A stretch of DNA of 64,000 nucleotides from Cheiracanthium punctorium (Eukaryota > Arthropoda > Arachnida > Araneae > Cheiracanthiidae): positions 186,001-250,000 of the forward strand of contig JAWZYV010012283.1 in NCBI GenBank assembly GCA_038373885.1. Direction: 5' to 3'. Every line of letters begins with the position of its first letter. Positions within the stretch are counted from its first letter, which is position 1. The notes beneath the pieces were generated by a model. It ran no database searches. It was not told the origin of the DNA and saw only the letters and a list, made by a program, of their open reading frames with translations. Both the position numbers and the translations under genes were made by a program. Positions 55,036 to 64,000 of the stretch are shown one piece after another.

Positions 55036-56796
55036 CTTCCTTGTACGTAGTATAAGGAAGTAATGTGATCCCGAAAAATTTTGGGGGCCAAATTTCGATA
55101 TAAAAACCGATTTTGACTACCTCTAAATTTAATTTAAAATTTTTTTTCGATGCATCTCTTCGTAGGCTAGCATGCACGATCATATTAACGCGTCTGCAAC
55201 TCATTTTGACCAGTGGCGAGTCTACTGTGGCCAGTTTTTCCATGCCGACTGTACTTACGTACGTATGTATGTCACTCGCATATCTAAAAAACTATTGGTT
55301 GTAGAATGTTGAGATTTGATATTTAGGATTGTTCTATGATCTAGTTGTGCACCTCCTCTTTTGGTGGCAATCGAATGGATAGTTTATGTACAGGACCGCC
55401 CAAAAGATTCGAAATACATTACGCTCTATGGGCCGAAATTCATTAAACTCGCATATTTCAAAAACTGTTAGGCGTTGAATGTTGAAACTTTATATTTAGG
55501 ATTGTTGTAACATCTAGTTGTGCACCTCCCCTTTCGGTTCCATTCGACTGAATAGTTTATCTACAGAACAGCCCAAAAGATTCGAAATACATTACGTTCT
55601 ATGGGCCGAAATTCCATCAAAGCGTTTTTTAGAGGTATTGGGCTATTTCACACGACTCAGAAGTGAATGCTGTAAAGAGTTAGTAAATGAATTTCTCCAT
55701 TAAAAAAATAGTCTTTATCATTTATAGTTCTGCTACAGGAACACTCAAAAGATTTCCAATACATTACGGTCAATAGCAATTTTAGGGGCATTCATCCATT
55801 TCAAGCACAATACCGTCCTACCACATAAGTTAGGTAATGGTCCGACCACGGTCACGTGCCTCCCTCAAGAACTATGCCAAAAGTCGCCAAGCTTGGCGAC
55901 TTTTGGTGTACGTGTGTGCATATTTAACTCTCAAATCTCAAAAACTATTATGAAATTTCATATATAAGAATGTTGTAACATCTAGTTGTGCATCTCGATT
56001 TTTGGTTGCAATCTACTGGAGAGTTTATTTACGGGACCACCGAAAAGAATTTCAGTACCTTAATGTCTATGGACATCTTCAATATAATACAACTGTAGAC
56101 AGTCATTGTTTGGTACATGCCCAAAATCTCGCCGCCTGTCCTCGACCTTGGCGAGTTTTGGCGAAATATCGCCAAATTTGGCGATAGTCAGTCATTTGGT
56201 CCATGCCCAAAGTATCGCCATTTGTCATCGCTCTTGGCGAAATATCGCCAAATTTGGCGATAATCTGTCATTGTTTGGTTCATGCTTAAAATCTCGCCAA
56301 ATGTCGTCGACATTACGAGTTTCGCCGAACTATCGCCAAATTTGGCGCCAAAAATTATTTCCTATTTTGTATGACTCTAAAACTTTAACCCGTAGATTTT
56401 TTAACTTTGTATTTAGAACTATTGTAATATCTAACTGTTTTCAATATCTTTTTTGACAGCAATCGACTGAGAATTTATTTACAGGGTGAGCCAAATGACT
56501 TTGAATACATTGAGGTGTATAGATGCATTCAATTCATTGAAAGTCTGTGGTCAATGACTACTTTGGCTATCCCCAAAATCTCGCTGACTATCTCAAGTTT
56601 GTCGGCTTTTGGTGAAATATCGCCAAATAAAGTGTCAGAAGGAAATCTTTCAAATTGAACTCAGCTTGGCGATATCGAAATATTTGGCTAGAAATCGCTA
56701 AACCTTACTATTATTGATATTTTATCTCTTTCAAACAAATAAATTTAGAGGAAGTGCGTCGAAAATATTTTTGATCTAATGGACGTGCAAGGAAGT
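55036..56796. repeat. repeat element of four monomers with ACTTCCTTG ends
   Basis: The ends ACTTCCTTGTACG and CGTGCAAGGAAGT are inverted. Within, a unit of about 170 bp (TTTAGGATTGTTxTAxxATCTAG, GTTGTGCACCTCC, ATTCGAAATACATTACG) recurs from about 55280, 55450, 55930 and 56370 with growing divergence. From 55880 to 56650 short palindromes GGCGAAATATCGCC and CCAAATTTGGCGATA are repeated. No coding region. Superfamily unknown. Confidence 0.75.
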
Positions 56797-56858
56797 CATG
56801 TGTTGGACACATCAGATTTTTTTTTTTTTTGTTTAGTATTGTAATATTATTCATATAA

Positions 56859-59051
56859 TGGCTTCAGATGTTATAAAAACAGGAAAAAGAGATGAAATAT
56901 GGTTAATCGGACACACTTGCTCAGAATTAATGCAAACAAGATTACCCTCAGTGCAAGAAGTAATGAGTTTTATTTTTTCACTATAAAAATGTAATGTAAA
57001 AATAGAAATATTTCAAGGAATGGCAGAATTTAAAAAAAAATAAAGAAAATAAGGCAAAGCGTTCAGCAACACTCAAAGAAAAAGAAAACAAGTGGCAATC
57101 AAATTTAAATGTTCTGTTTGATATAGCTCACTCTAATGCTCTAAATATAATGAATATTGACGAAGATAAGTAATTTCTTTTGAACCAAAGAAAAATGAAC
57201 CGTCTTGGACGAATCAGTAAGATTGATAAACAGTATGCTAGAAAACTTGCTAAACAATTAGAAAAAGAAGTTAAGTTGGAAAAAATGAAAGAAAAAGAAA
57301 AAGAAGCAATAAATAGACTAACGTAGAAATACGATTTATTGTCATCTTCAGCTACTTCTTCTACAGAGGACAGGAGTGATAGTGACATGAGTCAAAGTCG
57401 TCCTAATTCTCCGAAGCCAGGACCTTCTTCAAGCAAAGATTTTTCGATACCAAGGAAACGAGGCTGAAAAACAATCCTAGATTCTAATTTAGCAACTAGT
57501 CTCGATGTTGCTAAATTGAGCGACCGGAAAGCGACTGTTGTTTTGACATCTACACTCAAAAGTCTCGGCTGTAATGTATCAGAATACAACGTAAGCTATT
57601 CCTCTATACGCCGCCAAAGAATGAATAATAGACTGCAGCTTGCTGAATCAATAAAATCTGATTTCCAACCCCAAACTACACTAACTGTGCACTGGGATGG
57701 AAAAATGCTCAAGGACATAACAGGGCATGAAGTAGTAGATCGTCTACCAATCTTGGTATCTGGAAAAAGAGTGGACTAGCTCTTGGCCGTTGCTAAGCTT
57801 CCAGATGGCAAAAGGAGAAACCATGGCGTCTGCTATTTTCGAGACGATTTCATCATGGAACTTACGTGATAAAATAAGATGTATGTGCTTCGACACAACG
57901 GCATCTAATACTGGGCGAATAAACGGAGCCTGCATTATTTTGGAACAAAAAAATGCAAAAAGAATTGATTTGGCTCCCTTGTCGGCATCACATCTTAGAA
58001 ATCGTACTGGAAGCTGTCGTAGTATCAGCTATTGGACCAACCAGCGATCCTGAAATTATAATTTTCAAAAAATTTAAGAGCCGTTGGACAAAAATAAATC
58101 AGGAGGACTTCAAAACTGCAATTTTTGAACCATCTACTTGGAATTGCGTTCAAACTGCTGCGACCGATATAATTACTTTTGCCCAGAATCGACTACAACA
58201 ATTTCAGCCTCGTGACGATTACAGGGAGCTCCCTCATTTAATCATTATCTTTTTAGGAGGGATTCCTGAAAGCGGTATCTCATTCAAAGCCCCTTCTGGA
58301 ATGCATCGTGCATGTTGGATGGCGAAAGCTGTATATGCATTGAAAATGTTTCTATTTAAGCACCAGCTTAAGATCAGAATTAAAGAAGCTAAGGCCATTA
58401 CGGATATCTGCATATTTGTTGTACTTGTCTATGCAAAATATTGGTTTACAGCGCCAGTGGCTTATATGGCACCTGAAAATGACCTGAAGATTTTGAAGGA
58501 CATAGTTGAGTTCGAAAAACATGATACAGTTTTAGCCAAAGTCGCCGGGAAAAAGATGTTGAGTCATCTTTGGTATCTTTCATCTTCGGTATCTGGTTGC
58601 TCTAGCTTTTTTTGATAAGCGAATTTCTAATGAAACAAAACGCAGAATGATTTTAGCACTGAATAACGAAAGTTCGGAAAACAGTCCTAAAAAGGCATCT
58701 TTGAGGTATGATGCAATCAAAAATTAAAATATCGAAGATTTCGTTACAACAAATACAATGAAATTTTTCAACACGACTGGTATTTCATGCGAGTTCATAC
58801 AAAAAGATCCTGAGCTGTGGGAAGAAGAAGAAAACTACAGGTCAGCTAAAGAAATTGTACAAAACATGAGAGTCGTTAATGATATAGCTGAACGAGGTGT
58901 TGCTTTGATGGAAGAATACAACAAATTACATACAAACGATGAGGAGCAGAAGCAGTATTTGATGTTGTTAAGAATTATAGACAGAAAAACCACAGAAATT
59001 TATCGTTTTTGCTTCATTTCTCATATTTCAAAATTCGGTAGCGACCCTTAA
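56859..59051 (+). pseudogene. hAT-like transposase with CFDTTASNTG motif
   Basis: Coding remnants run in order: MASDVIKTGKRDEIWLI, NLNVLFDIAHSNALNIMNID, RKLAKQLEKEVKLEKMKEKE, LTVHWDGKMLKDITGHEVVD, RLPILVSGKRVD, CMCFDTTASNTGRINGACII, LPCRHHILEIVLEAVV, a 200-residue stretch to about 58615, then YEFIQ-type ISCEFIQKDPELWEEEENYR and RIIDRKTTEIYRF. VHWDGK, the Asp in CFDTTASN and the CRHH motif fit the hAT catalytic region (compare D...CxxH). Stops and frame changes occur near 57000, 57300, 57465, 57780, 58615 and 58725. The 8-bp TSD supports hAT. Confidence 0.82.
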
Positions 59052-59647
59052 ATATCAATTAAAATTTTTTAAAAAAATACTGGTATGTTTTCTAGTGGAA
59101 TAGACCATTTTTAGGGGATGAGAGTTTAAAAAAAGGGAAAAATTTTTTTGGGGTCTTTTATGAATCACCCTAATGTACACGCAGCATAATTGGTGTGCAA
59201 AAAACTACAAAATAATGTTTTTCATCTGTTGTTCTGTGAAATTTCACAGAACCACCAGAATAGCTGTTGTATTCCTGTAGCATTTCTTCTAATTTTTGAA
59301 ACATTTTATCTCCTTCAAAATTACCATACTCATGTGAAAATTCCTTTTTATATAATTTATCAACTACAGATACTGTGGGAAGATAATGCCCATCAGCGGC
59401 AACTTTAAAATAATTATCTCTGTGTTCTAGCATTAAATCCATTTTTAATGAATGATGAGCTGAAGACGGATTGTGCCCCCGTCGAAATAAAGAACATAAT
59501 TTTTCCTTTGTATCTACGGACATGTCTCTATGTTTGAGGCTATCAGCACAATGAATTGGATGGTTATGCTGGTTTTTAAAGGTAATAACAGCTAGGTAAT
59601 CTTGAATTAGAGGATCTGCTGTCTTACTACTACTACCATGTACAAAT

Positions 59648-60570
59648 CTGAAAAAAGAATTAAAACATGAGTGCAATGTAGTTTATTTTTAATAAAATTC
59701 ATGTGATACAATCTATATACGATAGCAAATAAGGAACTTGTTAGTTATCCACAAGGCAAGATTAAGGACCACAAAGCAAATTTTGGCAAGACGTAGTTAT
59801 GACTGTTACACATGTTAATGGGGTCCTTTCATGTCGAGAAGAAGGACACCTCTGAATCAGCTGGTGTAGGTAAAACAATGTTAACCCGCCAATTTAATTG
59901 TATTGTTCCGCATTACGTTGTGGCAAAAAAAATATTTTAAAAATGATTTTTTATCAGAGAAACCCTTATATCTTGTAGATTTTGGTGTGAAATAAATGGG
60001 AAAAGTCATAACAGCAGCTAGTAAAACTTTTATATTGTAAATGAACCAGAAGGGTTTATATTGTAAATGAAGAAAAGGACATCGGCATTATCTGTGCTGT
60101 GGTCATCGGTTATTCCAAAGGATAAGTTTGTAACAGATGCTCGCTTTGAAAGGTTTCGTATGTGTTTGTGTCTGTTCATGTAAGTGAATATGTATGTTTA
60201 TGATGTTAAATAAATATGTTTACTTTCTTCCTGTCCAAATTAGATGGTTACTAGTAGAATTTTTTGATAAGTTATAATAGCTTTTCCGAGCTGTTGGCCA
60301 TTAGGCTTAAAACGTAAACAAACATTGAATAAATGACATCCCCAGTAGAAGAATTTTCTGTATCAATCTGCAGCACCAGGATCAGAAACCAAAATTTATC
60401 TGTGACCTTAACGTTCCCTGAAAAAACTACAATCAAAACTTGCTCATTGCAATAAAAACATGCAACCTTTTTGAACTGTGCAGCCATTTTACACAACTTG
60501 CATACACATCGGCAGTAGAGCACACATGAACAAAACACAAAAAACAGAATGATATTCTCTACTAGGATAC
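59648..60570. other. intron 2 of the MULE-domain gene
   Basis: Bounded by GT at 60570-60569 and AG at 59649-59648 on the minus strand. It contains a minus-strand open frame with MAAQFKKVACFYCNEQV (about 60485-60340), which could be an alternative exon but has no supporting splice evidence. Confidence 0.6.
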
Positions 60571-60719
60571 CTTGCTTGTATGGTCAAGGTCAAGGCGAAG
60601 AGTCTTCGTGGGAATATGTCTCTGTTTTCTATTCGCCAGATCTTGGATATGTCTTTAATACTCTCCATGTTACATGACTTTAATTGCATAATTACACTGC
60701 ATAATTTATCCACCCAAAT

Positions 60720-62030
60720 CTAAAAGGAAATACAGTAATAAAACATTTGCATTTACATAGGCTACATAGATATATATATTTACTAGAATTCAAAGCCCAT
60801 CATGGTGTGGAGTCAATTACAATGGGTTCTAGAAAAGATGGTCTACACTCAATATATTATTATATTCCATCTTTGTCACTTAAAAAAGAATAACTTCACA
60901 TTCAATTTTTATTATGGTACATACCGAAATCAAAACTGCATTTTCTTATAAACGTGCAAAAAGTTTTCACATTTGAAAGATTATATTTTGCTAAGAAAAT
61001 CCATTCTTGCATGAATATTTCATGCAGAGGAAATCATTTTATTTGTCAAAAAGAGTTAACTTGGTAATCGAGAAAAACTATTGTAAACTAATTGGAATCG
61101 CAACTTTCCCTTCAAAGCCTGATAACCAGGACTTCAATATGATGCCATTATCACTTGCAACACCTAATTTTTTCACACATATGATTAACTTCATTTTAAC
61201 TCTTGGAAATAAAATAGAGATGAAAATAGTGAAAACTCGTTTGAAAATTAGGGAACAGGTGGATTTTCAGATTTTTAGAATAGTGCAGATTATTTTCTTT
61301 ATTTTTATACATTATTATGAAAAATTTCAAATGATACATAGATTTTATTACTTTGTTGTACAGAACTTTGTAATCTTTTTGGAGTGATGGTGGTAAAAGT
61401 TGGTTGTGTTGGTTATCTTGGAGTGGTTGAACCAGAATTGTTCCAGTCAATGAGTCAGGTATCAACATAACTGTATAGTAGGATGCTATTTTATTAATAT
61501 GCCTTCATTATTATTTTTCAAATTCCAATGCCAGATTTGTAACAACCCCCCCCCTCTCGGCTACCTTTTGTCCAATCAGGGCCTGATTATAGAATAGGGC
61601 CATAAAACCCATGTCTACAGAAAAAAAAAAAACCTTGGGCCTCAAAACTGCAATACTTAATATCTAAAAAATACATAATTATAAAAAAATTCATGTTCTG
61701 GAAGAAAAAAAACTTTTAAATTTTGCGAGATTTATCTGTGATTTTAAAATAATCAGCAGCACCTACTGCCATGCCACACTGTTCCTGTTACCAGATGCAG
61801 AAAAATTAATATTTTTAATTAATCTCCAAATTATATTTAGACGCCTTGGTGTATGCTACCTTATGTGACATTCAGAAGAGGGAGGGGGTGGGGACAGCCC
61901 TATTTGTATGCAACATCACTGTATTTAATGGTGCAGCTTGAAAAGAACACAAGATTTCGGTACATAAATATGAAAGAACTAACTATGAGCAACTTCAATA
62001 TTTTTAAAATGTCTATTTACAAGTTGTACC
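60720..62030. other. left part of intron 1 of the MULE-domain gene
   Basis: AT-rich. A CAGGGCCTGATTATA segment near 61579 resembles the end of the MITE at 11101-11294, without a paired partner. No gene. Confidence 0.5.
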
Positions 62031-62141
62031 AGGAGCATAGACAGTGAGAAGGGGGGAGGGGCGAAAAATGGAACACTTTAATTACCTTAGAATTTGATAC
62101 CCAGCCCCACCCTCAAAATAAAATCCTGGCTATGCTACAGA
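62031..62141. mobile_element. hAT MITE, 111 bp
   Basis: From AGGAGCATAGACAGTG to CCTGGCTATGCTACAGA with an exact 8-bp TSD, GTTGTACC (62023-62030 and 62142-62149). Lies in intron 1 of the MULE-domain gene. The ACCCTCAAAATAAAATCCTG edge recurs near 3731. Confidence 0.92.
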
Positions 62142-62149
62142 GTTGTACC

Positions 62150-62940
62150 GCACTAAAATAAACGATAAACCTGTATTAGTTATGAAACTTTCAGAAAAAT
62201 TCGTTAAAATTAAAATTTTTGAATTACTTGTCTGTTAGAAAATTTTTGCTGTGCACTTTCATGTTTAAGATTTTTTTTCTGGAAGTTTCATAAAAGGCAC
62301 CATTTTCAAATTTATATCAATGTGTAGTGCAGCTTGTAAACACTTCCTGAATTTTTTTTTAATTCTTGGTGCAATTACTTAATTTTAATCTGTGTACCAA
62401 GTGAGACAGATTTTGTTTCTTTGATTTTGTTCTTGTTGATAAAACTCCTGTGTGTATAATACAGAATAAATAATGCCTAATTACATTTCTCATTATATAT
62501 ACAAAATTAACTAACATAATATTATGAAACATCTCATTACTTTTTTGAGACATGTGTAGAAGAATAGATCAGATAGATATTTAAAAACAATAAAGTACAA
62601 AACTAATGGAAATGGATGTATATATTTAATACTTACCTGTTATATATATTTATCAGCTTATTTTTTTTTAAGTTTTTTTTTATTTATTTACTTAAAGAAA
62701 AACAAAACAATGTATGTAACTTATTTATTGCATCCTATTATTACAGAGCAGTTACTTTTATTTTTAAAACATTCAAAAAATACCTGATACTTACAAATTT
62801 ATTTAAATCAACCGAATTTTTTTTTTAAATGTAGTACATGTAAATAGAAAAATACCAGTATATTTGTTTATATTCATTATTGAAAATGTTTATTTCAAAG
62901 ACCATATAAGAATAAATACAATCAGAAATAAAAACAAAAC
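62150..62940. other. right part of intron 1 of the MULE-domain gene
   Basis: AT-rich intron sequence ending at the GTAAGT donor (62946-62941, minus strand). No gene. Confidence 0.5.
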
Positions 62941-63051
62941 ACTTACCTCTGCAGATGATTTATCGATAATTTCTTTCACTCTGTAAACTTTTTCATCAGC
63001 GCTGCACTTTACCTGCTTATAAGTGTAATTATCAGATAATTTTAAGGGCAT

Positions 63052-63872
63052 TTTAAAAGCTTTTAAAAATGAACACAGAGGTAGAGCATTTGAGGGTGTT
63101 CGTCGGCCGATAGACGCTAATGCTATAATGCTGTGCACACATTATCTCCATAAAAATTCCATCAACTAAGAAGAAATTTTGCATACGTCTTTAGATTATT
63201 GAAAACTATACAGTAAAAGTAAATTATGTAAAAAAAAAATTGTAGAAATATTTAAAAATTGCATTTTTTTACAGTGGTGGTGCCATCTTTCGAATACCAA
63301 TATATAGTATTGTCGGAAATCGGAATGTACTTTTTATATATTAATTTTTTTACATAATTTTTTATTATGTAATCGCGAATAAACTGTAGTTATTTAGTAG
63401 CTTTTCAGTTGCTTTTAATATATAAATATTTTGTACCTTAATTTAGCATTGTGGAACCCTGAGAGTGTGTGCAAAAAAAAAGGAACTTTCCTACAGTATC
63501 AGCGCGGCGCTGCGATCACTGCTTGAACGTTCGGAAAGTTTTATTACAGCAACCCCAAATCTCGATTGCATTTTTGTTTACTATAGGATTTCGCTGTTTT
63601 ACAATGTGCATTTTAGTTGTACTTTATTAGTTTTTAAAGTTTTCTTTCTCGTTTTTTTTTTTTTTTTTTTTCAATACAAATGTATTGGATAATTACCGGA
63701 GAATATTTTCGAAATGTTCGATTGGAAGCCAAACTAAAAATCAGCCTAGAAAGCGTGGACGTATAGCTTCCGTGTTGATAGTTGAGAATTCTTTTTACGT
63801 TTGTGAATTATTATATCACATTCTCTGTAAACCTGTATTTTTCAAACGTATCTATTACAATTCAACTGGAGA
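63052..63872. other. interval between two divergent first exons
   Basis: It separates the minus-strand MULE-domain gene from the plus-strand exon at 63873, so it may hold a shared promoter. TGCCATCTTTCGAATACC (about 63283) and a GC-richer GCGCGGCGCTGCGATC (63500-63515) are the only notable segments. From 63686 to 63770 there is a diverged forerunner of the next exon (ATGTTCGATTGGAAGCC...CCTAGAAAGCGTGGACGT). Confidence 0.4.
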
Positions 63873-63982
63873 ATGTTTCCTAAAGACACCAGTAAAAGCC
63901 GAAATAGAAATCGCCCAAAGAAACGTGGCAAGCAGTCAGTAGCTCAGCGAAAGCGGAGGAAATCCGAAAAAGACATTCAAAG
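63873..63982 (+). CDS. short basic first exon of an unidentified gene
   Basis: The frame reads MFPKDTSKSRNRNRPKKRGK, then QSVAQRKRRKSEKDIQ, followed by AG and a GTAAGC donor at 63983. If unspliced it meets a stop at once, so splicing is likely if it is real. It is strongly basic (PKKRGK, RKRRK), like a nuclear-localisation region. A diverged copy of the same pattern lies at 63711-63770. The next exon is beyond the window. I recognise no family. Confidence 0.4.
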
Positions 63983-64000
63983 GTAAGCAATATTCTTATA

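Larger units (their letters stand above)
54602..59172 (+). mobile_element. hAT-superfamily transposon in the MULE-domain exon
   Basis: A 4571-bp element with identical 17-bp ends TAGGGTGATTCATAAAA (inverted at the right) and an exact 8-bp TSD, ATGTACAC (54594-54601 and 59173-59180). The TSD lies in coding sequence (LRVHAKV). It encodes a broken transposase (56859-59051), and its left half is occupied by a repeat-filled insertion (55036-56796). Confidence 0.94.
54345..63051 (-). pseudogene. MULE-domain (Mutator transposase-derived) gene, intron-containing, broken
   Basis: Exon 1 (63051-62947): MPLKLSDNYTYKQVKCSADE and on, ending before GTAAGT. Exon 2 (60719-60571): IWVDKLCSVIMQLKSCNMES and on, after TTTTAG and before GTATCC. 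Exon 3 (59647-59173, then 54601-54345): FVHGSSSKTADPLIQDYLAV, NQHNHPIHCADSLKHRD, TKEKLCSLFRRGHNPSSAHH, CTPIMLRVH, then after a 4.6-kb insertion AKVAQAQELVLLDAAG and TPTVAGGFPLGIIIADSENE, VFLTD. Phases of all three junctions agree. The HNHP zinc motif and the D...VFLTD pair match a MULE-like family found in arthropods. Defects are the insertion, a frameshift at about 54545 and a stop after VFLTD. Exon 1 could also start further upstream (63138). Confidence 0.72.

Noticed and set aside
61007..61387. 126-residue open frame in MULE-gene intron 1
   Set aside because: It has high Phe and Ile content expected of AT-rich noise and no recognisable domain.

Overview
This is a eukaryotic, almost certainly animal, genomic window. 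It is very AT-rich, has GT-AG introns inside degraded genes, carries tRNA-derived SINEs and lacks any bacterial gene arrangement. The mix of a BEL/Pao retrotransposon, an intact Tc1-type transposase of a kind widespread in spiders and other arthropods, and P, Harbinger, piggyBac, Merlin and hAT remnants points to an arthropod; the species cannot be named from the sequence. No ordinary host gene is seen with confidence. The window is a graveyard of transposable elements inserted into one another. Many boundaries can be placed exactly because inverted ends and target-site duplications (TSDs) are still readable.

Layout. 1-4.4 kb: AT-rich DNA with a long direct repeat and one hAT MITE. 4.4-9.7 kb: a BEL/Pao retrotransposon on the minus strand, with several stops and frameshifts and its 3' end lost. 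9.7-17.5 kb: a three-exon PIF/Harbinger transposase gene (minus strand) that the BEL element has cut and that a 3.1-kb hAT element (itself holding a MITE and a Helitron fragment) has split; its first intron holds a hAT MITE, a Merlin element and another MITE, and its second a non-LTR tail. 17.6-23.8 kb: SINE pieces, MITEs and palindromes. 23.8-30.5 kb: a Harbinger-ended element holding a tandem duplication, split by a piggyBac-type element, which holds a Helitron, which holds a hAT MITE. 30.6-31.7 kb: a fold-back repeat. 31.8-46.0 kb: a 14.3-kb structure with arms of about 1.2 kb and a possible 9-bp TSD (Mutator-like), enclosing two elements with CCCAG..AGCACA ends, one of which contains a P element, which contains a hAT element, which contains a MITE. 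46.1-49.2 kb: a second long inverted repeat around a pogo-like element with a SINE in it. 50.6-51.3 kb: three short TIR elements. 52.6-54.0 kb: a complete Tc1 element with an uninterrupted 346-residue transposase. 54.2-63.1 kb: a minus-strand, intron-containing MULE-domain gene whose main exon is split by a 4.6-kb hAT-superfamily element. 63.9-64.0 kb: the first exon of an unidentified plus-strand gene.

The only coding region that looks able to work is the Tc1 transposase. Everything else recognisable carries stops, frameshifts, insertions or truncations. The main interest is the insertion history, the number of superfamilies in 64 kb (BEL, non-LTR, SINE, Helitron, Tc1, pogo-like, hAT, P, piggyBac, PIF/Harbinger, Merlin, Mutator-like), and a set of elements that share CCCAG..AGCACA ends but carry different palindromic repeat arrays.
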